Shown: piece by piece, positions 25,101 to 33,190 of the stretch
Layout of the letters: every line of letters begins with the position of its first letter
Numbering within the stretch: the stretch's first letter is position 1
NCBI RefSeq assembly: GCF_963668665.1
Contig: NZ_OY764902.1
Coordinates: 2,618,001-2,682,000, forward strand
Direction: 5' to 3'
From: an uncultured Anaeromusa sp.
GTDB lineage: Bacteria; Bacillota; Negativicutes; Anaeromusales; Anaeromusaceae
DNA: 64,000 bases
Notes under the pieces: model-generated
The model's input: the letters and a program-made list of their open reading frames with translations, nothing else
Databases searched by the model: none
Told to the model about the DNA's origin: nothing
Program-made: the position numbers and the translations under genes

Positions 25101-25232
25101 TTGCTTGTTCTTGGCATAAGCGGCTGGCATCGCCTGGATGGTAACTGGGTGCTGGACGGCAAGATAGAAATGGAAAGAGGAGCGCGCGACAAGAATATAG
25201 TGGGTGAAGTAACGGTCAAACATATGTGGTAG
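22140..25232 (+). CDS. Autotransporter with metalloprotease-like passenger
   Basis: The 1030-residue protein has a signal peptide (1-27, ending SPAGA), a passenger and a C-terminal beta-barrel. Residue 144 on reads HEIGHSMGIKLD, an HExxH zinc site with a metzincin-like Gly two residues on, but the third metzincin ligand is shifted (Leu-Asp instead of His or Asp at the usual place). Residues about 300-650 show beta-helix-like repeats (GNTATN, GAGIRIEG, NTGSINAGS). From about 740 to the end, alternating strands and a terminal aromatic residue (VTVKHMW) mark an autotransporter barrel for the outer membrane. This argues for a two-membrane cell. Ribosome site AGGGGGGGATAAG. It should be displayed on, or shed from, the surface. 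Confidence 0.85.
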   Translation: MNVSKRKRTIIISAGVALVLNFASPAGAEIKTEFDSFSLFDIDCAPLHDSNDPLKGSPRTIVEKAVDYWNTLTKHSLDMQIRYGEFNVNAPYTGFSGQLAGKEMIAFNMYYDNLVYSNIDYSFSYKMPGQILHGSGIDFFSLTTHEIGHSMGIKLDRDDDRIYPKVGSKWGDLIRDTEGNGINGLWISATPDPKGTETFTDKISRGVKYVFTGSSAAAVYGDVWMGGVKKAVDLPVEATYQFKKSNKDNLFYWGSSLVHPYTRFGNMNAMIESSKRPFFNEAELAVFRDLGQPVDIEGQFGHSVYTDGNTATNSDVFSSTNKYGIGLHIVGDHNVITQKGNLDAGGSAGAGIRIEGIDNKVLISEGTKVAANGEGGYGVLISHGDGAQLVNCGTIEAIGPNGVGVYLNSGTWSDDYWTVTNGKARQFDNTGSINAGSNEAIRLAGSINDITVNFMNGSRVNGHITAETGSKGALVFGKKAYADGTASAELDPEAVMFMHGDISGSSGITMNVLAGKLTYTGTASVADATVAAGAGLFGNAAYNLPNLTNHGTLSPGVVSSGASGELAINGNLVSDGKLGVAAYGDNVSKISVSGHASVAGSKVVMTPGSLYLPGKSYDILEARGAVTGIIQGGALTGLLDAETASDGSKITVTTVRADNLGIRNVQQQQLYLLLQDMYNSTQSQEMAKVFSLDAENTKQAFNEIAGGGQLGMAALTQRSTMAGQAIDSRMLYARNKYVLGATAKYSGEEEKMLIPSEVISFADPAEGRWWFKLGKSWNQLGDNYNNHSSSVIWGLDTKVNANWTKGLFFAYGKNNAAGSNSKTDNRDFRCGLYTGYHKEAKAWNLYADYGLQHNTAVRYLPILGLKTDSHYHSKTLELGGEYKYDLDYNTERIWHASPYVKMQAVRYMQEGYQEKGAGVFDQRVSSMQSNYIAGQAGIELSQQNKQGGVTLKAGYKHVFTGDDPAVTVAFTGADAALAVAGPHMDRNLLVLGISGWHRLDGNWVLDGKIEMERGARDKNIVGEVTVKHMW

Positions 25233-25288
25233 TCGTATAGAGGATTTGCGAGTATATCTTGTCACAGCGGCAAAGAGCGTCTTAAGAA

Positions 25289-25331
25289 AACCCGTCACTT
25301 CCTACATTTGCTAGGTATGGGCGGGTTATTT
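25289..25331 (+). terminator. Intrinsic terminator after the autotransporter gene
   Basis: AACCCG (25289-25294) pairs with CGGGTT (25322-25327) with an inner CCTA/TAGG arm; ATTT follows. Confidence 0.7.
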
Positions 25332-25489
25332 GCTATTCCAGCATACTAATATGCGAAGAAAATATGTTCTGTTTTGCTTTGCAGGAAAAATATAGAAGAA
25401 GCAGAAATAAGAAAAGTGAAAAGCCAGGATACTCCTTTTCTTGCGCGTAATTACGTTTCATTTTAAGGGTTGAGGGAAGGAGAGCAAGA

Positions 25490-26590
25490 ATGAATTTCTT
25501 AAAAAGCAGCGTGAGCGGTAAAATATGGCTAGCTGCTTTGGGGGCGGCGGTCGCGGGACCGTTGCTGTTAACTATAGCAGATTCGACCGCAATGTTGGCG
25601 GGCGGGCTTTTTTTGTATGTGTTTTTTTTGCAGTATCAGGCTTTTCAAAAACAAGAAATGCAAAAAAAACAAATCGCTCAAGAAAAGATGCTGCGAGAAA
25701 TAAGTTTTGGTTTGTTCAACAATGTATTGGAAGCAGATATTAGCGAAAATCGGGTTTTGGGAGAGAATGCCCTTAAACTTTCGGATTTACTTGGCTTAAA
25801 CAAGTCCGATGATTATGAAGAAATAATTGAAGCCGTAGTTGCGAGGCTCGTGAAAGAAGATTTTCGCGAGGAATACAAAAAAAGATTTTCTCGGGAAGCT
25901 ATATTAGCGCTGTACCAAGCGGGGCAGAGCAGTTTTGAGTATGAATTTATTGAGCGATCCGACGGAGTCTCCTATGCCTGGGTGCAGACGTCTGTTTGCA
26001 TCTATCGTTCTTTTGACACAGGAACGATACGGATTATTTCTCATGTGAAGAACATTCAGCAAAAAAAAGAAAAAGAATTTGCGATTCTTCAAAAAGCCCA
26101 GCGTGATCCACTGACAAATTTGTACAATAAGGTCGTTACGAAGGAGTTTATTGATGAGTTTTTGCTGTCCATGGAAGGCCGTGGTATGCATGCTGTTTAT
26201 CTCATTGATATTGACAATTTCAAATTTATCAATGATCATTTTGGCCATGCTTTTGGCGATGCTGTGCTATCTAGGGTAGCTGAAAAATTGAATCGTTCTT
26301 TTAGAGCTTCCGATATTGTGGGGCGAATTGGAGGCGATGAATTCTTGGTGCTTGCGAAAAATGTTGAGGACCGAGCGATTGTTTTGCGTAAAGCGAAAGA
26401 AACTTGCAAAAGTATGCACAACTTGCTTAAAGGCATTAGCGGTAGCGCTAGTGTGGCAATAAGCATAGGGATTTGTATAGTTCCAGATGACGGAACTGTT
26501 TTTGACGAGGTGTATGTAAAAGCGGATGCTGCGCTTTATGCGGCTAAGAAGAAGGGGAAGAACACTTTCGTATTATATGAAAATCTGTGA
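25490..26590 (+). CDS. Membrane-anchored PAS-GGDEF diguanylate cyclase
   Basis: The product makes c-di-GMP. Two membrane segments (about 13-31 and 33-53) form a short hairpin anchor, a helix rich in Gln and Lys follows, residues about 75-190 look like a PAS domain, and residues 200-366 are the GGDEF domain. The signature is RIGGDEFLVL, preceded by the I-site R-A-S-D five residues before it, so product inhibition is likely. DIDNFKFINDHFGH holds the metal and guanine ligands. ATG 25490 follows GGAAGGAGAGCAAGA. It stands alone between two terminators. Confidence 0.92.
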   Translation: MNFLKSSVSGKIWLAALGAAVAGPLLLTIADSTAMLAGGLFLYVFFLQYQAFQKQEMQKKQIAQEKMLREISFGLFNNVLEADISENRVLGENALKLSDLLGLNKSDDYEEIIEAVVARLVKEDFREEYKKRFSREAILALYQAGQSSFEYEFIERSDGVSYAWVQTSVCIYRSFDTGTIRIISHVKNIQQKKEKEFAILQKAQRDPLTNLYNKVVTKEFIDEFLLSMEGRGMHAVYLIDIDNFKFINDHFGHAFGDAVLSRVAEKLNRSFRASDIVGRIGGDEFLVLAKNVEDRAIVLRKAKETCKSMHNLLKGISGSASVAISIGICIVPDDGTVFDEVYVKADAALYAAKKKGKNTFVLYENL

Positions 26591-26654
26591 GGGACGCTTG
26601 GCTTTTCTCAAGATATGGTTAGAGGCTGCAGGAATTGAAAATAATCATAGCGTT

Positions 26655-26699
26655 AGCCTGTATGTACTTCTTTTGCTAAGTACGTACAGGCTTTTATTG
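26655..26699 (+). terminator. Intrinsic terminator after the GGDEF gene
   Basis: AGCCTGTATGTACTT (26655-26669) pairs almost perfectly with AAGTACGTACAGGCT (26678-26692); TTTATT follows. Confidence 0.85.
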
Positions 26700-26826
26700 T
26701 ATTTTAGATAGAGTTGTATTATTATATAGATTAATGATAAAGAGTATCAATGTTAATTAGTTGTTAATTTTATCAGTGCGTTTTTAGTGTGCAATAAATC
26801 TCGAAAGTAGGATGGTGATAAAAGTG

Positions 26827-28302
26827 ATGAATTTTTTTAAAAAAAAGACTCCCTGTGATGAAGCAGTTTGTATTTTGCAAAACGTTGAAGAACGCTTGCA
26901 GGGAAAGCCCCATGCCTTTGGGACCTTAAAAGTTGAGTATCCAATACATAAGCGAATGTTAACTCAGTTTGAAAAATTGCTAAACAGTGAAGAGAAGATG
27001 TCTAGTTCATGTAAGCGCATGCTATCGACAGTTTCTTCGCTAAGCGAATTTGATGTCAGAATGACTCATTCTGCCTATGAACTATCGCAGTTTGCCAAAC
27101 AAATGGCATTAGTCAGCGAATCTAATTTAGCGGTCGTAGAAGAAATAACAGCGAGTATGAACGATGTGAACGAAACGGTGGAGCAGACTTCGCACAAAAT
27201 GCAGGAGTTATCTGATTCATCGCATACGCTGATCCAAAAGAATGATGAAAGTATGACGCAAATTGGCGAGTTGGTAGATTTAAAAGAACATGTTGTTGAA
27301 GATACTAAGAAGATGAGTATTCAAATTGAAGAACTTACAACTATGGCGGAAAACATCAGCGAGATTGTGAATGGAGTGGCGGCGATTGCGGAACAAACGA
27401 ATTTGCTGGCTTTAAATGCCTCGATTGAAGCGGCTCGAGCTGGTGAAATGGGTCGAGGCTTTGCTGTTGTGGCTTCGGAGATTCGCAAACTAGCAGATAG
27501 TACGAAGGAAAATTTGCAAAACATGCGAGGCTTTGTAACCAATATTCAAGTGGCGGCTCAGGGCGGTAAAGAAAGCTTGCTCAATACATTAAGCTCGACT
27601 AACTTAATGAATGAAAAACTGGATACTATTTCAGGGACGATTCACGGAAATGTGGAAATGTTAAAGCATACAGTACTGGAAGTTAACGATATTTCGCAAT
27701 TGATGGTTCACGTTAAGGAGTCGGCGCAACAAGTCAATCAGGCGATGATGCTGTCTGCGTCTGATGCGGAAAAACTTCATGGAATGACGCAAGATATTCA
27801 TAAGGATGCGGTGGAAAGCGAAGAAAATGCCAAACAAATTTCCCGGATTGATACAGAATTAAGCGAGGTTGTTCGCGGAATGGTTGCCGCATTAAACGGT
27901 GGCATTCATTCTATTTCTAATCAAGACTTGTTGGCGAATTTAAATAAAGCAAAAGAGGCGCATGGAAATTGGGTGAAAAATCTCAAGCGTATTGTTGAGG
28001 AAATGAAAATATATCCTATCCAAACGGATTCAAAACGCTGCGCTTTCGGTCATTTTTATCATTCCATTACAATGGAGCATGTTGATGTGAAAGCAGAATG
28101 GGCTTCGATTGATGAAATACATGATCAATTTCATAAAATTGGCGATAAAGTTGTAGAAGCTGTACGCTTAGAGGATGAAGCCGCCGCAAGCAAGTACCTC
28201 CAAGAGGCGGAGTATTTATCGAATAAGATCTTTGCAAAAATTGACAGCACTGTTCATATTATCGAAAGCAAGAGTGCAATAGGTGAAGAAGTGCTGCGAT
28301 AA
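26827..28302 (+). CDS. Soluble chemoreceptor-type protein with CZB domain
   Basis: The 491-residue protein lacks membrane segments. Residues about 80-370 form the methyl-accepting signalling domain, with the conserved hairpin tip [19 protein letters not shown] and [15 protein letters not shown], which binds CheA and CheW. Residues about 385-480 look like a CZB (chemoreceptor zinc-binding) domain, with CAFGHFYHS and [10 protein letters not shown] supplying Cys and His ligands. CZB receptors sense zinc or oxidants such as hypochlorous acid; which one applies here is not visible. ATG 26827 is preferred over 26812, because GGATGGTGA can act as its ribosome site. It is a single gene with a weak terminator after it. 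Confidence 0.9.
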   Translation: MNFFKKKTPCDEAVCILQNVEERLQGKPHAFGTLKVEYPIHKRMLTQFEKLLNSEEKMSSSCKRMLSTVSSLSEFDVRMTHSAYELSQFAKQMALVSESNLAVVEEITASMNDVNETVEQTSHKMQELSDSSHTLIQKNDESMTQIGELVDLKEHVVEDTKKMSIQIEELTTMAENISEIVNGVAAIAEQTNLLALNASIEAARAGEMGRGFAVVASEIRKLADSTKENLQNMRGFVTNIQVAAQGGKESLLNTLSSTNLMNEKLDTISGTIHGNVEMLKHTVLEVNDISQLMVHVKESAQQVNQAMMLSASDAEKLHGMTQDIHKDAVESEENAKQISRIDTELSEVVRGMVAALNGGIHSISNQDLLANLNKAKEAHGNWVKNLKRIVEEMKIYPIQTDSKRCAFGHFYHSITMEHVDVKAEWASIDEIHDQFHKIGDKVVEAVRLEDEAAASKYLQEAEYLSNKIFAKIDSTVHIIESKSAIGEEVLR

Positions 28303-28354
28303 AAGATGCAGCATAGCGGCAAATTTATGGTTCATGCTGACGCAGGGGTGTACT

Positions 28355-28377
28355 GACACTTCTGTGTCTTTCTTTTT
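28355..28377 (+). terminator. Weak intrinsic terminator
   Basis: GACAC, loop TTCT, GTGTC, then a T-rich tract broken by one C. It ends the chemoreceptor transcript. Confidence 0.45.
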
Positions 28378-28558
28378 GAGGAAAAAGACTAGGACCAAGG
28401 AAGGGACTTTGGGAAACTATTAGAATCGGAAAGGGTTTGCAAGACTTGTCTCGAATAGTAAAAAAATGGTTGTAGACGCTGCGCTCAATGGTAAAAGTTG
28501 TAGCTGAACTTGTTGGCTAGGCGACAAGATTATTTTTATGCCAAACGGAGGAATTTCT

Positions 28559-30256
28559 ATGTACGATTATAAAGGACGCTTAATGAATGCAAGGGTTAAT
28601 GCCTTCTATTTTCCAGGGCTGTTATCCGCCTTGTCCATTACAGCGAGTATGTTTCTTGATATTGCTATTGTGGGCCAGATGTTAGGATCTGTCGCCATGG
28701 GGGCGGTTAATTTAGCCTTGCCATTGACTATGGCCTTTAACATGGTATATATGCTATTGGGAATTGGCGGTGAAGTGCTAGTTTCAGCCGCCAAGGGCGC
28801 TGGCAATAAGACGGAGGCCAATACGCTGTTTTCGTTGAGCATGTTTACCATTATTGCGGTGAGCATTGTGACTATGCTTGGCGGTCTTAGTGCGAAAGAA
28901 CTGATCGCTCAGGTCTTAAGCGGTGGAAATGGCGAGATGGCGCCCTTGGTCTTGCGGTATATTGGTATTATGTTTCTGGCGGCGCCGCTGATGATTGGCA
29001 TTACCAGCATGACTTATTTTGTCAAAGTAGACGCTCTGCCAAAGCTTGCTGCAGGCGTTATGGTATTTGTAAATATGGTGAGTGTTGTCAGCAAGCTGTT
29101 ATACCTTGGACCATTGCAGTTAGGCATTGAAGGGGCTGCGTACGGAACCATAACTGGCTTTGTCGCTGGGTTTTTACTTTTAGTGCCGTATTTGTTTTTG
29201 CGCAGAAAAAGAACTCTTTCTTTTGTTCCCTTGGCCGTGAAAGATTTTCAACGTTTGGGAAATATTGTAATCGCAGGCCTTCCGTCTGCGATGGGTCAAG
29301 GGCTGGGAGCGGTTACCACTTTTTGCACTAACGTAGTGATTCTGGATATTGCCGGCAAGAGCGGCATCATTGTAAGTACGGTCTGCTCTTCTATCTCTAT
29401 TTTCATTTCTTCTTTCCGCTATGCTGCGACCAGTGCCATGGTTCCAATTGTTGGCGCTCTCTTTGGGGAAAGAGATTGGTGGTCAATGCATCAGGTGGCT
29501 ATGCGCATTACTAAAATGGTTATGGGATTTGTTCTTGTTAGTATTTTTCTTATTGAATTGCTTCCGGGTAATTTGTTGGCATTTTTCGGAGTTCATGATG
29601 CGGCCATTATGGAAATGGGCGTGCCGGCCTTGCGAATTTATGCACTAGGATTTCTATTAAGTTCTTTGAGCTACATCTTAATGACCTATATGCAGACTAC
29701 GGCTCGCAAGCTTTTTTCCATTGCCATCAGTGTGGGAACGGAGCTTTTGGCAATTCTCTTTATTTATTTGCTTGGATACTCCTTGGGAAATATTGGAGTG
29801 TGGAGCCATACTATTGCAGCGCAGGCAGTCTTGCTGTTCTTGAGTGTTTTAACGGCTAAATATATTGGAAAAAAATCTAATGGCAAGTATCACGGGGTGT
29901 TCATACATGAAGTGCAGCCGGATTATGTCATGGGAAATTCGATTTATGCGACCCAAGAAGAGGCGGTTGGTTATACAGACATGATCGGTGAGTTTTTTGC
30001 GGCTAAGCAAGTTTCACCACAGGCAGTAGCAGAGGCAAAGCACTTGCTGAATCAAGTGTTGAGGGATATTGTGGAGAAAGAAAAAAACCCGCAAAAAACA
30101 ATTGATATTATGGCGGTTTTGCACGAAGGTTATATAAAAATTCGCCTGCGTGACGACAGCGGCGTGGAGGAATCGTTGCAACTAGAAAGCGATGAGAGAA
30201 TTGGCCGTTTGAGTGTGATGGGATACAATAATACGTATATAAAAATTCCTGTTTAA
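28559..30256 (+). CDS. MATE-family transporter with C-terminal ATPase-like extension
   Basis: Residues about 10-445 form the twelve membrane segments of a MATE-type exporter (Na+ or H+ driven efflux of drugs or metabolites). After residue 450 a soluble tail of about 110 residues follows, with a helical part (AVAEAKHLLNQVLRDIVEKE) and strands (YIKIRLRDDSG) that recall the fold of RsbW-type anti-sigma kinases but without clear N, G1 and G2 ATP-binding boxes. This is a resemblance only. Total 565 residues against about 450 for plain MATE proteins. ATG 28559 has GGAGGA six bases upstream; an ATG at 28538 does not. The gene stands alone. Confidence 0.82.
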   Translation: MYDYKGRLMNARVNAFYFPGLLSALSITASMFLDIAIVGQMLGSVAMGAVNLALPLTMAFNMVYMLLGIGGEVLVSAAKGAGNKTEANTLFSLSMFTIIAVSIVTMLGGLSAKELIAQVLSGGNGEMAPLVLRYIGIMFLAAPLMIGITSMTYFVKVDALPKLAAGVMVFVNMVSVVSKLLYLGPLQLGIEGAAYGTITGFVAGFLLLVPYLFLRRKRTLSFVPLAVKDFQRLGNIVIAGLPSAMGQGLGAVTTFCTNVVILDIAGKSGIIVSTVCSSISIFISSFRYAATSAMVPIVGALFGERDWWSMHQVAMRITKMVMGFVLVSIFLIELLPGNLLAFFGVHDAAIMEMGVPALRIYALGFLLSSLSYILMTYMQTTARKLFSIAISVGTELLAILFIYLLGYSLGNIGVWSHTIAAQAVLLFLSVLTAKYIGKKSNGKYHGVFIHEVQPDYVMGNSIYATQEEAVGYTDMIGEFFAAKQVSPQAVAEAKHLLNQVLRDIVEKEKNPQKTIDIMAVLHEGYIKIRLRDDSGVEESLQLESDERIGRLSVMGYNNTYIKIPV

Positions 30257-30312
30257 CCTGTTGGGGCAAGACTTGTCTTTTATGTATTTATAGATTGAAG
30301 GAGATCGATAAG

Positions 30313-31197
30313 ATGAAAAAGTATATAGGCGCTCTTAAAATGATGCTTAGTTTGCTGGTTATCTGGGGAGTCCTTGCATTTGCGCCGCAGCAGGCGCAAG
30401 CATTTAAATTAGAGGTTACCAACAATCAAGATCGTATGATGAATTGCGCTCTTGTATATTTTGATAGTTCCGCGAAGAAATGGTCATGCAGTGGCTGGTA
30501 CAATGTGCCTGTGGGGGCAACCAAAAACTTTAATATTAGCAAAGCGGTTCAAACTTCGCATATGTATCTGTATGCGAAGGCAGGCAATGCGGAATTATGC
30601 GGCGGCGATGACGCTCCGTATATTACTCGTACGGTTATAAGTAATCAATTTCAGTACTACGACGGCAATAAATGTCCGGCTGGCCCCAATTCTAAGTCTG
30701 CACATTTTTACAAGTTTGCCGTTGATGAGAATGATGCCGTTTCTATAGAATGGGGAGCTGCGCGGCAAGAGAAGCAAAGCGTTAAAGAGAGTGCGGGCGG
30801 GCAAAACAGCGGTATTACGCAACAAGAGATGCAAGCTATCCAATTATTGAATCGTGACCGGGCCAAGAACGGCTTGAAGTCGCTTCAGGCAGATGCTAAG
30901 CTAACACAAGTTGCGCGCAGCCATGCCGCCGATATGGCAAAACAGAACTACTTTAACCATACGAATCTACAAGGGAAATCTCCTTTTGACCGCATGAAAG
31001 CGAATGGCATTGCCTATCGCTTAGCTGGTGAAAATATTGCCTACAATCATTCGCTCGAAGCGATGCAGGAGGCGTGGATGAATAGTCCAGGGCATCGGGC
31101 CAATATTCTTAATACAGGGTATACTCATGCCGGCGTGGGGCTGTATACTAAAGAGGATGGCACTATTTATGGCGTGCAATTGTTTGCCAGCTATTAA
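30313..31197 (+). CDS. Exported CAP (SCP/PR1) domain protein with DUF1036-like N-domain
   Basis: A signal peptide (residues about 1-28, ending AQA) is followed by a domain of about 110 residues (FKLEVTNNQD...VYFDSS, WYNVPVG) that resembles DUF1036 and also occurs in the protein at 38643-39494. The C-terminal 125 residues are a CAP domain: LNRDRAKNGLKSL, HAADMAKQNYFNHT, GENIAYN and SPGHRANILN carry the usual His-Glu-Glu-His cleft. Function of bacterial CAP proteins is largely unknown. ATG 30313 with AAGGAGATCG upstream is chosen. Confidence 0.88.
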   Translation: MKKYIGALKMMLSLLVIWGVLAFAPQQAQAFKLEVTNNQDRMMNCALVYFDSSAKKWSCSGWYNVPVGATKNFNISKAVQTSHMYLYAKAGNAELCGGDDAPYITRTVISNQFQYYDGNKCPAGPNSKSAHFYKFAVDENDAVSIEWGAARQEKQSVKESAGGQNSGITQQEMQAIQLLNRDRAKNGLKSLQADAKLTQVARSHAADMAKQNYFNHTNLQGKSPFDRMKANGIAYRLAGENIAYNHSLEAMQEAWMNSPGHRANILNTGYTHAGVGLYTKEDGTIYGVQLFASY

Positions 31198-31351
31198 AAT
31201 GAGCCAGTTCTTGTTAATGGATGAATGAATTGAAAAATGAGTATGGCAAGTAACGGAAAAGGTATAATTAAATTATGATTTCAAGCAGGAAATAAGAGGC
31301 TTAAATAGAAATAACTCTTAGAACACATTAATAATCAAGGAGGTAATCGAG

Positions 31352-31726
31352 ATGAGTGAAGTAGTTTTCTATCGTTGTGAAACATGTGGTAATATTGTTG
31401 CTTTGATTAAAAATGGAGGCGGGCCCTTGGCTTGTTGCGGGCAAGCCATGACTGAGCTTTCGGCTAATTCTACTGATGCGGCACAAGAAAAACATGTACC
31501 GGTTGTGACCAAAGAAGACGGCAAAATTAAGGTAGCCGTAGGTTCCACGCTGCATCCTATGCTGCCGGAACATTACATTGAGTGGGTTGCCTTGGTGACA
31601 GAGGATCGGGTTGCTATCCGGTTCTTGAAGCCAGGAGAAGAGCCTAAAGTGGAATTTTGTGAAATGCCTGCTGGCATTGTTTATGAATACTGCAATCTAC
31701 ATGGTTTGTGGATGGCAAAATTCTAA
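31352..31726 (+). CDS. dfx: Desulfoferrodoxin (superoxide reductase)
   Basis: This enzyme reduces superoxide to hydrogen peroxide without forming oxygen, which suits anaerobes. The N-terminal desulforedoxin domain has YRCETCGNI and the CC pair in LACCGQAM for an Fe(Cys)4 centre. The C-terminal domain has KHVPV, HPMLPEHYIEW and CNLHGLW, giving the four His and one Cys of the active iron. Length 124 residues is typical of the two-iron type. AAGGAGGTAATCGAG precedes the ATG. It stands alone and ends in a strong terminator. Confidence 0.97.
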   Translation: MSEVVFYRCETCGNIVALIKNGGGPLACCGQAMTELSANSTDAAQEKHVPVVTKEDGKIKVAVGSTLHPMLPEHYIEWVALVTEDRVAIRFLKPGEEPKVEFCEMPAGIVYEYCNLHGLWMAKF

Positions 31727-31739
31727 AAATGGGAAAAAG

Positions 31740-31769
31740 AGTCCTTGTGAGAACAAGGGCTTTTTTTTA
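31740..31769 (+). terminator. Intrinsic terminator after dfx
   Basis: GTCCTTGT, loop GAGA, ACAAGGGC, then eight T residues. Confidence 0.9.
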
Positions 31770-32140
31770 TGCTGAAAATGAATTTTTAGAGAAAGTACCG
31801 GCCTAGAAGAGTATGAACACTTGCAATAAGGAGAAAGATGAGATTTTTGCGCCTAATCACATAATTGAAAATTACAATTATTTAGAATAGACGAGATAAA
31901 GCGAGAAAAAAGCAATTTTTATTTTAAATATATAAAATTAAATTAAAATTATCTGCGTGTATGACTTTTTGCGGCGGATACGCCTCGTCTCTTTCGTTGC
32001 ATTACTTTTGTAGTAGCAGTAAACTAAGAGAGGATCAAGTTAAGTTAATTACTTAATTATCTTATATTGTTTTATTTCGTTTGCTACTGCTACATCCTTG
32101 TTATGAGCAGGCGGAATAAGATATAGAAGGAGATGAGAAG
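31770..32140. other. AT-rich leader region with long inverted repeat
   Basis: No gene is evident, apart from an 8-codon frame at about 31839 that has AAGGAG upstream. GTAGTAGCAGTAAAC (32010-32024) and GTTTGCTACTGCTAC (32079-32093) are complementary at most positions and enclose about 54 AT-rich bases. The region leads directly into the 29-residue reading frame. Confidence 0.4.
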
Positions 32141-32230
32141 ATGGCTTTTAAAATGGGCGCGGCTGCATTTGCATTTATTGCACTGTCTTTTCTAGCGCTA
32201 GACCTAGTTCATCTGACCGGCGCAATTTAA
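32141..32230 (+). CDS. Small hydrophobic protein, 29 residues
   Basis: An excellent ribosome site (GAAGGAGATGAGAAG) precedes ATG 32141, and TAA is at 32228-32230. The peptide starts MAFKMGAAAF and is almost wholly hydrophobic, so it would form a single short membrane helix. A strong terminator follows 25 bases after the stop and a 370-base leader precedes it. The set of ribosome site, frame and terminator suggests a real small membrane protein; no family is recognised. Confidence 0.6.
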   Translation: MAFKMGAAAFAFIALSFLALDLVHLTGAI

Positions 32231-32254
32231 TCATTTAACTAAAACTCATACAAA

Positions 32255-32287
32255 TAAAAAACACCATCCATTTGGGTGGTGTTTTTT
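32255..32287 (+). terminator. Intrinsic terminator after the small protein
   Basis: AAAAAACACCATCCA pairs with GGGTGGTGTTTTTT with a three-base loop. Confidence 0.9.
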
Positions 32288-32375
32288 ATTTGCTGGTTGG
32301 TTTTTGTATAATAGTGTAGAATTTATTTTAGTGGTATGTAAGGTGAATAATTTTGGAGCTAAGGAAAGATAAATT

Positions 32376-33077
32376 ATGAGCGAATTAGGTGTTGTGGCGA
32401 CCATAAAGAATATAGCCAGGATTCATACGGATTTTCCAACTAAGTTCGGTGTTCCTCGTCAAAGCGGTCTGACTCCGTTAATGGCTACCATTGTTTTTGA
32501 ACCGTTATATCGGGATCCTAGCGCCATTCGGGGTTTAGAGGGGTTTTCTTATATTTGGCTTATTTGGCAGTTTTCAGAGGCGGTGGGCAGCAAAGTTTCA
32601 CCTACTGTCAGACCGCCGCGGCTAGGCGGCAATACCCGTATGGGAGTATTTGCTACGCGTTCTCCATTTAGGCCCAATCATCTAGGCCTTTCCTCTGTTA
32701 AGCTGGAAAATATTGAGATGCATTCCCAGTGGGGGCCCATCTTGCATGTGTCAGGGGCGGATATGATCAATAAGACGCCCATCTTTGATATTAAGCCGTA
32801 TCTGCCCTATGCGGATAGCCACCCAGAGGCTGCGGCTGGCTTTGCCGCTCCGCATGAAGCGTATAAATTGAAAGTGCTGTTTCCGGAGCGCTGGCTTTCT
32901 CTTATTCCAGAGTCTTTGCGGCAGGGGTTGTGCAGTGTGTTGGAACAAGATCCGCGGCCGGCCTATGTTCAAGATTCTGAACGAGTTTTTGGGATTCCCT
33001 TTGCTGGTTTTGATGTTCGCTTCATTGTCGCTAAGGGTGTTCTTACGGTTGTTGAAATTGTATGTATTAAAGCATAA
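32376..33077 (+). CDS. trmO: tRNA t6A37 N6-methyltransferase
   Basis: TrmO (formerly TsaA/YaeB) uses S-adenosylmethionine to methylate the N6 of threonylcarbamoyladenosine at position 37 of tRNA-Thr. The small beta-barrel fold is evident from IARIHTDFPTKFGVPRQ at the start, FSYIWLIWQF, and RMGVFATRSPFRPNHLGLS, the most conserved stretch. ADMINKTPIFDIKPYLPY follows in family order. Length 233 residues agrees with the bacterial form. It has its own promoter region and a terminator shared with the convergent neighbour. Confidence 0.93.
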   Translation: MSELGVVATIKNIARIHTDFPTKFGVPRQSGLTPLMATIVFEPLYRDPSAIRGLEGFSYIWLIWQFSEAVGSKVSPTVRPPRLGGNTRMGVFATRSPFRPNHLGLSSVKLENIEMHSQWGPILHVSGADMINKTPIFDIKPYLPYADSHPEAAAGFAAPHEAYKLKVLFPERWLSLIPESLRQGLCSVLEQDPRPAYVQDSERVFGIPFAGFDVRFIVAKGVLTVVEIVCIKA

Positions 33078-33115
33078 ACGAAGTGGTCTGTGTTAGACGC
33101 AGACCGCTTCGTTTA
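33076..33115. terminator. Terminator after trmO, probably bidirectional
   Basis: AAACGAAGTGGTCTG pairs with CAGACCGCTTCGTTT. A-rich and T-rich flanks on both sides suit the convergent genes. Confidence 0.8.
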
Positions 33116-33190
33116 CTTATAGCTCTTAGTATTTCTCCTGCGTACCCTCGCGTGATTCTGGTTCTCTGGTGCAAGCCCCATGCGTTGGGT

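Noticed and set aside
25233..25489. c-di-GMP riboswitch before the GGDEF gene
   Set aside because: The leader lacks the conserved GEMM core; only the terminator of the previous gene is present.
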